A DNA stretch of 64,000 bases from CAIQJJ01 sp049325275 (GCA_049325275.1 JBMOLU010000090.1:68307-132306), one strand, 5' to 3'. Positions 9,438 to 18,676 are shown, counted from the first letter of the stretch. A program made the numbers and translations. Notes: generated by a model not told the origin, from the letters alone.

Positions 9438-9467
9438 TTGACTACCAGGCGGCTGGTAAGGTATAAT
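9438..9467 (+). promoter_or_regulatory. Sigma-70-type promoter of secG
   Basis: TTGACT (9438-9443) and TATAAT (9462-9467) are separated by 18 nt, a near-consensus housekeeping promoter. It points to secG, whose start is about 118 nt downstream, and begins 9 nt beyond the divergent PHP start. Confidence 0.7.
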
Positions 9468-9584
9468 CCAGCCGCTCAACGCCGGGCGTTGGGTAAGGAT
9501 GTGGGAAAGTGCCGTAGCGCAGAAACCATCTGGCCGTGCTGACGAGCTCTTCCAAAAATCCTTAGCTGTCTTTTGGAGGTTCTT

Positions 9585-9812
9585 GTGAATACCATTCTTG
9601 ATATCTCGTTGATTATAACGTCTATCATGCTGATTGCGCTCGTTATCTTGCAAAGTCGTGGGGCCGGTTTGGGCGGGTTGAGCGGCGGCGGCAGTGAGTC
9701 AGGGAACGTCTTTACGGCGCGCCGCGGCATCGAAAAGGTGATGTTCAACCTGACCATTGTCTTCAGTGTGCTGTTCTTTACCCTGGCCATTCTTTCCGTG
9801 ATCGTGAAGTAG
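9585..9812 (+). CDS. secG: Preprotein translocase subunit SecG
   Basis: A 75-residue inner-membrane protein with two transmembrane helices (about 5-24 and 52-72) joined by the family loop, including SRGAGLGGLSGGGSESGNVF and FTARRG. SecG assists the SecYE channel during protein export. Translation is assigned to the GTG at 9585 because GGAGG (9575-9579) lies 5 nt before it. An in-frame TTG at 9573 sits within the ribosome-site sequence and is not a plausible start. It is transcribed from the promoter at 9438-9467. Confidence 0.93.
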   Translation: MNTILDISLIITSIMLIALVILQSRGAGLGGLSGGGSESGNVFTARRGIEKVMFNLTIVFSVLFFTLAILSVIVK

Positions 9813-9995
9813 GCTTTCCGATCATCGAGCGGCAGGCAAGAGTCCTCCACTCCCTGACAAGCCAGCATACCGGAGCCTACACGCTTTGCAAATTGCACGG
9901 CATGGAAGGCGCATTTGTTGAAGAGAATAAGTCCGCAGATTGTCTGGCGCAAGGCCAAAATCTGTGGATTTATTGTTTTTAGATCTTAATTTGCT

Positions 9996-11690
9996 ATGAA
10001 AAAACTTCGTTGGCCAATCCTCATCGCCATCCTGGCAATCGCTGCGATTGCGGTTTTGCTCTACACGCAGCAACAACCCCAGCCGCAAAGCCCGGCAGAA
10101 CCGATCGATGAAGTCATCATCGAACCGGAAAGCGGCGGTATCTATGTCGAGGGACTGGTGGGCGCACTGGGCCGCCTCAACCCCCTGTTGGATACCTATA
10201 ACAGCGTCGACCAGGATGTCAATCGTTTGCTCTACAGCCGCCTGCTCTATTTCGATGAAAGCGGCCTGGCCCACGGCGAGCTGGCCGATTCGTGGGGTAT
10301 TTCCAATGATGGCCTGATTTACAACTTCTCGCTGCGTAAGAATGCCTTCTGGCACGATGGCGAGCCGGTGACCAGTGATGACGTGATCTTCACCATTGAA
10401 ATGATGCGCAGCGAAAGCTCACTGCTTCCACCGGCACAGCGTGAACTGTGGTACCAGGTCGGTGTAGAACGCATGGACGACAAAACCCTGCGCTTCATTC
10501 TGCCCGAACCTTACATGCCTTTCGTCGAGAACCTGACATTTGGCATCGTCCCCGCCCACCTGCTAGGCGACTTGACCTTCGAAGAAGTCACCAACGATCA
10601 CTTCAACCTGGCCCCTGTTGGCAGCGGGCCTTATCGCTTCGAGAAGTTAATCGTGGAAGATGGCAAGATCAAAGGTGTAACGCTCTTGCCTTTTGAAAAA
10701 TATTACAAGACCGTGCCCTACATCGAACAGATCACCTTCCGCTACTATCCAACCGCCGAGGCTGCCCTGAAGGCCTACCAACAAGGCGAAACTATGGGCA
10801 TCGGGCGTGTGACCATCGACATCCTGCCCCAGGCCCTCGGAGAAGCAAAGTTAGGGCTACACACCAGCCTGCTCTCGGGATTGTCGCTGGTTTACCTCAA
10901 CCTGGACAACCCGAGCGTATCGTTCTTGCAAGATATCAACGTGCGCCGGGCGCTGATGATGGGCATCAACCGCCAGTGGATCATCGACAACGTGCTCGCC
11001 GGGCAGGCCGTGCAAGCCCACGGGCCTATCTTCCCCAGTTCGTGGGCCTACTACGACGGCATCGAACACATCGGCTACGATCCCAATGCCGCCGTCAAGT
11101 TACTGCGTGAAGCAGGCTATACCATCCCGGCCATCGGCGGCGAAGTGCGCGCCAGCGAGGGTGTCACCCTGACGTTTGAGCTGCTCTTCCCGGATGATGA
11201 GCTCCACGCAGCCATGGCGGAGGCCATCCAGGAAGATTGGGCCAAGTTGGGGATCAGCATCGACCTGAAGGCCTTACCTTACGATGAGCTGGTCGGCACC
11301 CGCCTTGAAGCGCGTGACTATCAGGCCGCCCTGGTAGACCTCAACCTGATGCAGTCTGCCGACCCCGATCCCTATCCCTTCTGGCACCAGGCGCAGATCA
11401 CCGGCGGCCAAAACTACGCCAAGTGGGACGACCGCCCGGCAAGCGAGTATCTCGAACTGGCACGCGTGACCCTCGACCAGGCAGAGCGCATCCGCCTGTA
11501 CCGCAATTTCCAGGTGCGCTTTGCACAGGAACTGCCTGCCCTGCCGCTGTACTACCCCGTCTACACGTATGGCGTGGACAACAGCGTTCAGGGCGTGAGC
11601 GTGGGCCCACTGTACGCCCCCAGTGACCGCTTGAACAACCTGCCAGGTTGGTTCTTGCTGGCGAAAAAATCGACGACATCGCAGCAGTAA
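9996..11690 (+). CDS. Oligopeptide-type ABC transporter substrate-binding protein (family 5)
   Basis: A 564-residue extracytoplasmic solute-binding protein of the SBP_bac_5 class. An N-terminal hydrophobic segment (about 7-23) is followed by a short Gln/Pro spacer. The family features LADSWGISNDGLIYNFSLRKN, FWHDGEPVTSDDV and ARRAL-like NVRRALMMGINRQW are present. The membrane segment ends in ...LLYTQQQ with no lipobox Cys, so it looks anchored by an uncleaved signal rather than as a lipoprotein. No permease or ATPase genes flank it, so its transporter partners lie elsewhere or it acts as an orphan receptor. The substrate is probably a peptide or oligosaccharide, undetermined. The start ATG lacks a clear ribosome site. 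Confidence 0.88.
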   Translation: MKKLRWPILIAILAIAAIAVLLYTQQQPQPQSPAEPIDEVIIEPESGGIYVEGLVGALGRLNPLLDTYNSVDQDVNRLLYSRLLYFDESGLAHGELADSWGISNDGLIYNFSLRKNAFWHDGEPVTSDDVIFTIEMMRSESSLLPPAQRELWYQVGVERMDDKTLRFILPEPYMPFVENLTFGIVPAHLLGDLTFEEVTNDHFNLAPVGSGPYRFEKLIVEDGKIKGVTLLPFEKYYKTVPYIEQITFRYYPTAEAALKAYQQGETMGIGRVTIDILPQALGEAKLGLHTSLLSGLSLVYLNLDNPSVSFLQDINVRRALMMGINRQWIIDNVLAGQAVQAHGPIFPSSWAYYDGIEHIGYDPNAAVKLLREAGYTIPAIGGEVRASEGVTLTFELLFPDDELHAAMAEAIQEDWAKLGISIDLKALPYDELVGTRLEARDYQAALVDLNLMQSADPDPYPFWHQAQITGGQNYAKWDDRPASEYLELARVTLDQAERIRLYRNFQVRFAQELPALPLYYPVYTYGVDNSVQGVSVGPLYAPSDRLNNLPGWFLLAKKSTTSQQ

Positions 11691-11710
11691 CGCCGTCCGC
11701 TTTATCTTCT

Positions 11711-11752
11711 CACAAGGCCCCGGAGAAACTATCCCGGGGCTTTGTGGTTTAA
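11711..11752 (+). terminator. Intrinsic terminator after the solute-binding protein gene
   Basis: CACAAGGCCCCGG (11711-11723) pairs with CCGGGGCTTTGTG (11734-11746), 12 of 13 pairs, followed by GTTTAAA. It begins 20 nt past the stop codon. Confidence 0.75.
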
Positions 11753-12155
11753 AAACGCCCCACGGCTTGAAAAACATCCTTATTTCTTGACAGAATCGCC
11801 AGATCGAATTAGAGTCGGTAAGACAGATATGTAAGCGCTCACACACTCTCACGCAGCGTATGAATCCATCCAACGATCTGCTATGCATTCTTTTCCATTG
11901 CGTTTTTACGCGGATCAAGGCGAACAACCTGCCACAGCAGGCGACAGCGTTCGTTAACGCCGGTACTGTCTTTCTTCTCAGCAGTGCGCCACACAAGGGT
12001 TGAAAGTTCGTGGAAATCCCACACTTTCAACCCTTGTGTTTTAAGACATTGCCGATCCTTTCGGATTTCGGCAGCCCCCCCCCGAGGTTTGCCCGACAGG
12101 CGCTGTCTGCAAACCCACAGGGAAAAAACCACAGCAAGAAAAAGGAGAACCACAC
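11753..12155. other. 400-bp intergenic region upstream of the xylanase
   Basis: No convincing gene. It holds the strong hairpin listed at 11991-12039 and a run of nine C at about 12070. On the minus strand, an open stretch at 11881-11970 reads RLLWQVVRLDPRKNAM, which resembles a tetratricopeptide-type helix pair but has no start or context, so it may be a relic. Ahead of the xylanase start lies AAGGAGAA, a good ribosome site. Confidence 0.5.
11991..12039 (+). promoter_or_regulatory. Very stable hairpin in the leader region of the xylanase gene
   Basis: A perfect 17-bp inverted repeat (11991-12007 with 12023-12039) continues, after a 2-nt bulge, into a 4-bp inner stem (GTGG 12010-12013, CCAC 12019-12022) with a 5-nt loop, 21 bp in all. 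TTTTAAG follows. It could be an attenuator or terminator ahead of the xylanase start at 12156, the end of a small RNA, or an mRNA-stabilising structure. Confidence 0.6.
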
Positions 12156-15100
12156 ATGTCAGATAGAAAGAGATCGTTCACCAAACGGGGCTTGCTCTTT
12201 CTGCCCCCCCTGCTCACCGCCCTCATTTTGGTGATGGTGCTGAGCTTTTTGTTCGCTTTCAAGCCGTCTGAAAACGCAGCCGCAGCCCTGGACGCCAAAG
12301 AGATGGCCGCTCCCAACGCGACCGTCGTCCTTGAAAACGGCTTCGAGGATGGCACCACGCAAGGTTGGGTGGGACGCGGGGCCGCCATGGTCGCCGTCAC
12401 CAACACAGAAGCCATCGGCACCTACAGCCTGCTGACAACCGGACGCGCGTCGGGCTGGCACGGACCGAGCCGCAATGTGTTAGACCTGCTCGAACCGGAC
12501 GTCACCTACGAAATCAGCGCTTCGGTTCGCCTGGTTGCCGGCCAATCGGCGCCCAACGTCAAGATGACCATCCAACGCACCCCCACCGGCGGCTCGCAAA
12601 CCTGGGACCCGATCGCAAGCAACACCAACGTCACCGATACCCAGTGGGTTACGCTGCATGGAACGTACAGCTTCACCGGTGAAGCCTCCGAGCTGACGCT
12701 CTACCTGGAAAGCGACAGCGCTACCGTCGAGTTTTACGTCGACGATGTCGTTATCGTCGAACTGCCTCCCACCTGGACGTATGACTTCGAAGATCAGACC
12801 ACCCAGGGCTGGGCGCCACGCGGCAACATCAGTGTGACGTTACAGGTAACCGACACGCTTGCCCATGACAGCGACTGGAGCCTGCTGACCACCGGGCGCT
12901 CGTCCGGATGGCACGGGCCGAGCCTGGATTTGCTCAGCCTTGGCATCATGGAACCTGGCGCGACGTACAACATCGACGCGTACGTCCGCCTGGTCACCGG
13001 CACCGCCACCAGCCGCATCAATACGGCAATCGTCCAAACCGTCGACGGCACAGATGGCTATCCCTGGATCGCCAGCGACAGCAGCGCCACCGATGGTGTC
13101 TGGATTCGCCTCAACGGTGACTACGTATGCCCGACCGGAGAGATCACCCAACTGACGCTTTACGTCGAAAGCAGCATAGCAAATGCCGCGTACTATATCG
13201 ACGACATCACGATCACCCGCACGGCGCCGCCCCCCAGCGAACCACCGCCGCCCGTCCAGCTCGACCTGCCATCGGTCTATCAAACGCTATCTTCTTACTT
13301 CATCGTCGGCGCGGCCATCGAGCCAGATCAGCTCGACGATATTCGCCACACCGAGCTGCTAACCCATCACTTCAACAGCATCACGCCCGAAAACGTGATG
13401 AAGCCCGGCCCCATCCACCCATCCGAAGCCACCTACAACTGGACCGGTAGCGACGAGATCGTCCAATTTGCCGAGGATCACAACATGTACGTCCACGGCC
13501 ACGCGCTCGTCTGGCACCAACAAAATGCGTTGTGGATGTTCCAGAACAGCGCCGGCGTCTACTTTACGCCGACCGTAGAAAACAAGGCCATCGTCCTGGC
13601 CCGCCTGGAAGATCATATCGAACAGGTGGTCACCCGCTATCAGGAAGTTGACGTCTGGGACGTGGTCAACGAAGTGATCGACCCCAACCAGCCCGACTGC
13701 CTGCGCCACAGCATCTGGTACACCATGACCGGCAGCGATTACATCACCGTTGCCTTCCAGACTGCCGCCCAGTTTGCCCCGGCCGACGCGTCCCTGATCA
13801 TCAACGATTACAGCACCACCGATCCCAACAAACGTGCCTGTCTTTATCGCGTCGTCGAGGACATGCTGGCCGCCGGCGTCCCGGTAGAGGGCATCGGGCA
13901 CCAGATGCACGTCAACATCGAAGCCCCCTCGGCCAACGCCATCGAACAAACGCTGATCATGTTCTCCGACCTCGGCCTGGAACAGCACATTACCGAGCTG
14001 GACATGAGTCTTTACACCAACGACTTCGACAACTACGGCAGTAACGTGCCCGAGGAAGTGCTGGTCAGGCAAGGCTATCGCTACCGCGACATCTTCAATG
14101 TCCTGCGCCGTCAGGCTGTGCCGGCGAATATCGAGTCCGTCACCTTCTGGGGCCTGGCCGACGACCACACCTGGCTCAGTACCTGGCCAACCACCCGCAC
14201 CAACCTGCCGCTGCTCTTCGACACCCAGTTGCAGGCCAAGTGGGCTTACTGGGGCATCATAGATCCGACGCAGTTGCCCGTGTTGCCCAAGGAACTGGAT
14301 ACTCCCGCAGGGACCCCCGCCATCGACGGTAACACCGAAATGCTGTGGGAACTGCTGCCCAAAGAACAACTGGACAACCACGAGACGCTAACGGTTAGCT
14401 TCCACACCCGCTGGGATGAAGACTATCTCTACGTCTTCGTTGAGGTCGGCGATGCCACCGGAGACACAGGGGACAAAGTCGAGCTCTTCGTGGACGAAGA
14501 CAACAGTAAAAGCGGCGCATACGATGCCTACGACCAGCACTACATCTACCAGAACGGCCTCGTCACGCCATCCGTGGGCGTCCTTTTTGGCGTCTCGCAG
14601 CAGGCAGGCGGCTACCAGCTCGAAATCGGCCTGCCTCTCAGCATGACGGCCGCCGCTGGAAACGAGATCGGCTTCGACCTGCGCATTACCGACGGCAGCA
14701 ATGCCGAATACCCGCTCTCTTGGACCGATCTGAGCAACAGCCAGGACACCGACACGTCGAAGTTCGGCACCCTAACCCTCGTGGACGCCGTCAAAACCAC
14801 CGATGCCCTGCCGGGCATGCCCGTTGTCGATGGCATCGAGGACGCTGTCTGGGCCGAGGCGGAGGAAATCAGCACCGATATCTGGGTCCTCGATACGATC
14901 TCGGGTACCGGCTCAACGGCCAAGGCCAAGACGCTGTGGGACGGCAGCAACCACCTGTACGTCTACACCGTCGTCTCCGATACGCTCTTGAGCGATGCCA
15001 GTGCCAACGCGTACGAGCAAGACTCGATCGAAGTCTTCCTCGACCAGAACAATGCCAAAACCGAAGAGTACGAGGCATCTGGGGACGGCCAATACCGCAT

Positions 15101-15698
15101 CAACTTCAAAAACCAGTACAGCTTCCGCGGCGATGCATCGGCCGACACGATCAGCAGCACCACCCGCATCCTGACCATCACCAGCGGCACGGACGTCATC
15201 ACGGTAGGCTATGCCGTCGAAATGATGTTCACGCTGAACATCACCCCTGAAAACGGAACCCTAATCGGCTTCGATCTCCAGGTCAACAACGACGAGGATG
15301 GCGACGGAACCCGTGACAGCGTAGCCAAGTGGAACGATCCGACCGACAATTCCTGGCAAAACACGTCCGGGTACGGCGTACTGCGCTTCCGCAACAGCAA
15401 CACCCTCACCCTGACCTTCGCCGGCGACGGCAGCGGTAGGGTAACGAGCGATCCGGTGGGCCTGGATTGCGGTGATTCCTGCTCCGTGGAATTCTCCATC
15501 GGGGAAGTGGTTACCCTGACGGCCACCGCCGACGCCGATTCGATCTTCACCGGCTGGAGCGGCGAAGGCTGCACCGGCACAGACGTGTGCGTGGTGACCC
15601 TTTCGCAGGCACGCAACGTCACCGCCACTTTCGTCCGGGTCATCGAATACAAAGTCTATCTCCCCTTCATCACCAGAAATAACACCCAAGCGCCCTAA
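12156..15698 (+). CDS. Secreted modular GH10 endo-1,4-beta-xylanase
   Basis: This 1180-residue extracellular enzyme cleaves the xylan backbone. Order of parts: signal/anchor helix (about 10-35), two CBM22-type beta-sandwich modules (about 55-200 and 205-355, sharing the SLLTTGRxSGWHGPS motif), a Pro-rich linker and a GH10 barrel (about 370-705). In the barrel, acid/base E506 is in DVVNEVID and nucleophile E614 is in ITELDMS. Two CBM9-like modules (about 710-865 and 878-1078) follow, then a Cys-containing bacterial-repeat domain (about 1085-1165, GDGSGRVTSDPVGLDCGDSC) and the tail YKVYLPFITRNN. The architecture matches xylanases of plant-fibre degraders. The tail resembles the C-termini I associate with Chloroflexota secreted proteins. 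The gene stands alone between a leader hairpin and a strong terminator. Confidence 0.93.
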   Translation: MSDRKRSFTKRGLLFLPPLLTALILVMVLSFLFAFKPSENAAAALDAKEMAAPNATVVLENGFEDGTTQGWVGRGAAMVAVTNTEAIGTYSLLTTGRASGWHGPSRNVLDLLEPDVTYEISASVRLVAGQSAPNVKMTIQRTPTGGSQTWDPIASNTNVTDTQWVTLHGTYSFTGEASELTLYLESDSATVEFYVDDVVIVELPPTWTYDFEDQTTQGWAPRGNISVTLQVTDTLAHDSDWSLLTTGRSSGWHGPSLDLLSLGIMEPGATYNIDAYVRLVTGTATSRINTAIVQTVDGTDGYPWIASDSSATDGVWIRLNGDYVCPTGEITQLTLYVESSIANAAYYIDDITITRTAPPPSEPPPPVQLDLPSVYQTLSSYFIVGAAIEPDQLDDIRHTELLTHHFNSITPENVMKPGPIHPSEATYNWTGSDEIVQFAEDHNMYVHGHALVWHQQNALWMFQNSAGVYFTPTVENKAIVLARLEDHIEQVVTRYQEVDVWDVVNEVIDPNQPDCLRHSIWYTMTGSDYITVAFQTAAQFAPADASLIINDYSTTDPNKRACLYRVVEDMLAAGVPVEGIGHQMHVNIEAPSANAIEQTLIMFSDLGLEQHITELDMSLYTNDFDNYGSNVPEEVLVRQGYRYRDIFNVLRRQAVPANIESVTFWGLADDHTWLSTWPTTRTNLPLLFDTQLQAKWAYWGIIDPTQLPVLPKELDTPAGTPAIDGNTEMLWELLPKEQLDNHETLTVSFHTRWDEDYLYVFVEVGDATGDTGDKVELFVDEDNSKSGAYDAYDQHYIYQNGLVTPSVGVLFGVSQQAGGYQLEIGLPLSMTAAAGNEIGFDLRITDGSNAEYPLSWTDLSNSQDTDTSKFGTLTLVDAVKTTDALPGMPVVDGIEDAVWAEAEEISTDIWVLDTISGTGSTAKAKTLWDGSNHLYVYTVVSDTLLSDASANAYEQDSIEVFLDQNNAKTEEYEASGDGQYRINFKNQYSFRGDASADTISSTTRILTITSGTDVITVGYAVEMMFTLNITPENGTLIGFDLQVNNDEDGDGTRDSVAKWNDPTDNSWQNTSGYGVLRFRNSNTLTLTFAGDGSGRVTSDPVGLDCGDSCSVEFSIGEVVTLTATADADSIFTGWSGEGCTGTDVCVVTLSQARNVTATFVRVIEYKVYLPFITRNNTQAP

Positions 15699-15721
15699 TC
15701 GTAAGGCGCGATAGACAAAAA

Positions 15722-15763
15722 AAACGGGCTGTCTGGCAATTTCCAGGCAGCCCGTTTTTTTTT
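15722..15763. terminator. Bidirectional intrinsic terminator between xylanase and lysine aminomutase genes
   Basis: AAACGGGCTG...CTGG pairs with CCAG...CAGCCCGTTT around a short loop. A-run on the left and T-run of nine on the right give a terminator readable on both strands. It sits 23 nt past the xylanase stop and immediately abuts the stop of the convergent aminomutase gene. Confidence 0.9.
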
Positions 15764-17104
15764 CTATCCCTGCTCGACTCCGCTATCCCCCGAACCAATG
15801 CCCAGCGGCACCCACTTCTTATCGTCTTTCAAACGATGCGCGCCTCCGCCACGCCCATGCGTGTCTTCGAAACCGGCGGGCTTGATGAACATCCGTTGCC
15901 CTTCGAGCAAACCGGAGATGCCTTCCTGCCCCGGCTCGAGGCGTTTGACGCCCTTGAAAGCGGCCGCATCACCGGGGTGATAATCCACCGGCTCTTCGTA
16001 CGTCGTGATGAAGCCTTCGAAATTGCGCAAGACGATTTTGTGATCGGACATCGAAATGAGGTAATTGGGAGTGACGGGGATTTTGCCGCCCCCGCCGGGC
16101 GCGTCCACCACGTACGTCGGCACGGCAAAGCCGGTGGTATGGCCGCGCAGGCCTTCCATAATCTCAATCCCCTTGGCAACCGGGGTGCGGAAGTGCCCGG
16201 CGCCGTCCACCAGATCGCACTGGTAGAGGTAGTACGGGCGCACCCGCATCCGTACCAGGTCGTGAACGAGCTGGCGCTGGACGTGCACGTTATCGTTGAC
16301 ACCCGCCAGCAAAACCGACTGGTTGCCCAGGGGGATCCCGGCGCGTGCGAGCCTGTCGCACGCATCGGCCAGTTCCTGGGTAATTTCGCTGGCGTGGTTG
16401 ACGTGAATGTTCAACCACAGGGGATGATACTTTTGCAGCATTTCGCAAAGCTCGTCGGTTACACGCATAGGGAGAAAAACCGGTACGCGGCTGCCGATAC
16501 GGACGATTTCGATATGGGGGATCTCACGCAGGCGCGCCAGGATTTCGTCGAGGATTTTCGGCGCCAGCACGAGCGGATCGCCGCCCGAAAGCAGCACATC
16601 GCGTACCTGTGGGGTACGTTGCAGGTACGCGATCTGCGCTTCGAACTCGGCCCGCGAAAACTGCGCCAGCGGGTCGCCCACGATGCGCGAACGCGTGCAG
16701 TAGCGGCAGTAGGTGGCGCACTGCGTCGTCACCAGCATGAGCACACGGTCGGGGTAGCGATGCACCAGCCCAGGGACAGGAGAATGCTGATCTTCGGCCA
16801 GCGAATCCTCCATCATTGCCGTAAAAGGGGTCATTTCTGCCCCCGTCGGAATGACCTGCTTGCGGATCGGATCGTCGGGATCGTCCGGATCGATCAGCGA
16901 GATGAAATAAGGCGTGATGTCTACACGGAAAATCCCCGGCGTAGAGAGGGCCTGGCGTTCGCTTTCTGTCAGTGGAAACACATTCTCGATGTCTTCTACT
17001 GAGTTCAAGCGGTTGGAAAGCTGCCAGCGCCAACTGGACCATTTATCGTCCGGGATGTCGGCATAGACTGGGGCTCGTTTGGAAGGAAAAGGAAGGTTGG
17101 ACAT
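15764..17104 (-). CDS. kamA: Lysine 2,3-aminomutase (radical SAM, PLP)
   Basis: A 446-residue radical-SAM aminomutase that moves the alpha-amino group of lysine to the beta carbon. The 4Fe-4S cluster cysteines are C129, C133 and C136 (CATYCRYC). The GGDPLVL segment follows, and the PLP lysine is K341 in PGGGGKIPV, the family signature. The length fits true lysine aminomutase rather than the shorter EF-P-modifying EpmB. The product beta-lysine feeds lysine fermentation or, after acetylation, the osmolyte N-acetyl-beta-lysine. Neither the acetyltransferase nor other lysine-fermentation genes are adjacent, so the pathway is open. AGGAG precedes the start. Confidence 0.92.
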   Translation of the reverse strand: MSNLPFPSKRAPVYADIPDDKWSSWRWQLSNRLNSVEDIENVFPLTESERQALSTPGIFRVDITPYFISLIDPDDPDDPIRKQVIPTGAEMTPFTAMMEDSLAEDQHSPVPGLVHRYPDRVLMLVTTQCATYCRYCTRSRIVGDPLAQFSRAEFEAQIAYLQRTPQVRDVLLSGGDPLVLAPKILDEILARLREIPHIEIVRIGSRVPVFLPMRVTDELCEMLQKYHPLWLNIHVNHASEITQELADACDRLARAGIPLGNQSVLLAGVNDNVHVQRQLVHDLVRMRVRPYYLYQCDLVDGAGHFRTPVAKGIEIMEGLRGHTTGFAVPTYVVDAPGGGGKIPVTPNYLISMSDHKIVLRNFEGFITTYEEPVDYHPGDAAAFKGVKRLEPGQEGISGLLEGQRMFIKPAGFEDTHGRGGGAHRLKDDKKWVPLGIGSGDSGVEQG

Positions 17105-17191
17105 AGAAGCTCCTAGCCCGCATAAAGCGGAACGGCCCTAACCTTGCTCTTAATTCTGCGCTTTTTCTACACAGAACGCATGGGTTAGGCC

Positions 17192-18247
17192 CTATGGGCT
17201 TACCAGCACTTCGATACTGGATAAGTGAGTCAGGCTGTTCGGGCGCTCGCCGTTTTGGCTGACGCTCAAGCGCACCCAGGTTGGTGAATCCACCAGGTAA
17301 GGCACCTCGATGGAGAACCTCCCGTATCCCGCCGACTGGCCAAGGGCTGCGTTGACGGGCGCAAACTGGTAACCGACCAGCTTGCCTTGTGCGTCGGTCA
17401 ATTCGATTAAAACTTCTCCACGCTCAAGGCGCGCCTGCCCCACAACGGTGATCGCGCCGCCCTGGATCAACGAACTTGGGGCCGGTTGCGCGATCAGGAT
17501 GGTCTCGAGCAAATCGCCATAAGGATTGATGTCGGCATCCCCTACGGAAAGGAGCAAAACGTCGACGGAAGCCAGCGAGACGATCCGGCCAAAATCATCA
17601 TCCGTACTGATCACCAGACGGGCTTTCTCGGCCACGGCAGGCACCTCGAATTCCAGTTCTTCAAGGATGCTGATCACAGGACCGACGTCTTCCTCGGTAA
17701 AAGGATACATCTTCCGCATCAACAGGCGGCCGTCTTCGCCAAGCAGTTCGATCGTGACGTCATAAGTAGGTCCGGGTTTGATATAAGTAAACAGGCGCAG
17801 CGGCGAAAGTAGCTTCGACATCGGGCCCGGCGCAAAGATCTGAATGGCAGCGATGGGAATCTCGGGAGTCGTGGTGATGGTGGGGGTACGCGTCGGGCGG
17901 CGCGTCGCCGTGGGGAGGGCTGCCTCGCTGGGCCTGCTGGAGGGCGTGGGCGGCGCATCTTCGGTGGGCGTGTGCACCGGTTCGGGGGTTAGGGTAGCAG
18001 CCGCGGACAGGCCACCGGTCGTTTCAGCCAAAACGGGCAGTACATCGGAAGGCTGCGTGACGGGCGAGGTAGGCGTTTGCAAGATGGCAGCCGTCATGGC
18101 GATGACCGTCGGCAAATATTCGGTTGGATAAGGCGTGGGGAAGCTTGTAGATGGCCCGGTCACACAGGCGGCGAGCACAAGCATCAGGAGCAATGGAGAG
18201 CAAACATAAACACGCTTTCGAGGAAAAAAAGGCATGTGCAAACCCAT
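17192..18247 (-). CDS. Lipoprotein with Thr/Pro-rich linker, function unknown
   Basis: A 351-residue predicted lipoprotein. A hydrophobic segment ends in the lipobox LAAC (about residues 25-28), so the mature protein is probably lipid-anchored on the outer face of the membrane. Residues about 35-125 are low-complexity Thr/Pro/Ser sequence typical of a wall-spanning linker. The remaining part appears beta-rich, with two related segments, and I do not recognise a known domain. Start at 18247 or the second Met at 18235 (neither has a clear ribosome site). It follows the stand-alone response regulator by 51 nt. Confidence 0.65.
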   Translation of the reverse strand: MGLHMPFFPRKRVYVCSPLLLMLVLAACVTGPSTSFPTPYPTEYLPTVIAMTAAILQTPTSPVTQPSDVLPVLAETTGGLSAAATLTPEPVHTPTEDAPPTPSSRPSEAALPTATRRPTRTPTITTTPEIPIAAIQIFAPGPMSKLLSPLRLFTYIKPGPTYDVTIELLGEDGRLLMRKMYPFTEEDVGPVISILEELEFEVPAVAEKARLVISTDDDFGRIVSLASVDVLLLSVGDADINPYGDLLETILIAQPAPSSLIQGGAITVVGQARLERGEVLIELTDAQGKLVGYQFAPVNAALGQSAGYGRFSIEVPYLVDSPTWVRLSVSQNGERPNSLTHLSSIEVLVSP

Positions 18248-18298
18248 CAGGTTTTGGGATCAGGAATCAAACCAGCCTATATTGAGCGCTTGCGGCCG

Positions 18299-18676
18299 TT
18301 ACTTGGGCACTGGTTTTTGGGCGTATTGATTAATCGCCTCCAATAAGGACTGCAAACGTACCGGTTTGAGCATATAGGCCTGTGCGCCTGCAGCCTGGAC
18401 GCGCGCCGCCGCGTCGAGCTCTGGGCCAGCGGAAAGCACGATCACCGGTAAAGAAGCTGTGTTCTTCTCGGCGCGTAAACGGTGAATTACCGCCAGGCCG
18501 CTCGTATCCGCCAGGTTCATGTCGACAAAAACCAGGTCAGGATGGGTCTCTTGAATGCTTTTGAAGGCTTCTTCGGCGGAATAAGCCATACCGGCCTGAT
18601 GGCCGAAGAGCTCGACCGCTTTTTTGAGCGTCACCAGTGTATCGGGTTCATCATCGATAAAAAGCACATAGGCCAT
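18299..18676 (-). CDS. Stand-alone response regulator receiver
   Basis: A 125-residue single receiver domain with phosphoacceptor D52, acidic pair D8-D9, S82 and K104, and no output domain. Proteins of this kind relay phosphate or work by binding partners. No histidine kinase is adjacent. It lies between the PAP2 gene (38 nt upstream) and a lipoprotein gene on the same strand, so co-transcription with either is possible. A second stand-alone receiver is encoded at 63395-63787. Confidence 0.9.
   Translation of the reverse strand: MAYVLFIDDEPDTLVTLKKAVELFGHQAGMAYSAEEAFKSIQETHPDLVFVDMNLADTSGLAVIHRLRAEKNTASLPVIVLSAGPELDAAARVQAAGAQAYMLKPVRLQSLLEAINQYAQKPVPK

Noticed and set aside
11881..12153. 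90-residue minus-strand frame
   Set aside because: It crosses the strong hairpin and a poly-C/G run and has no ribosome site. A short TPR-like wording near its end may be a relic, but support is too weak for a gene call.
13359..14381. 340-residue minus-strand frame
   Set aside because: Antisense of the GH10 catalytic domain.
15836..17002. 388-residue plus-strand frame
   Set aside because: Antisense shadow of the lysine aminomutase gene, which has full active-site motifs.
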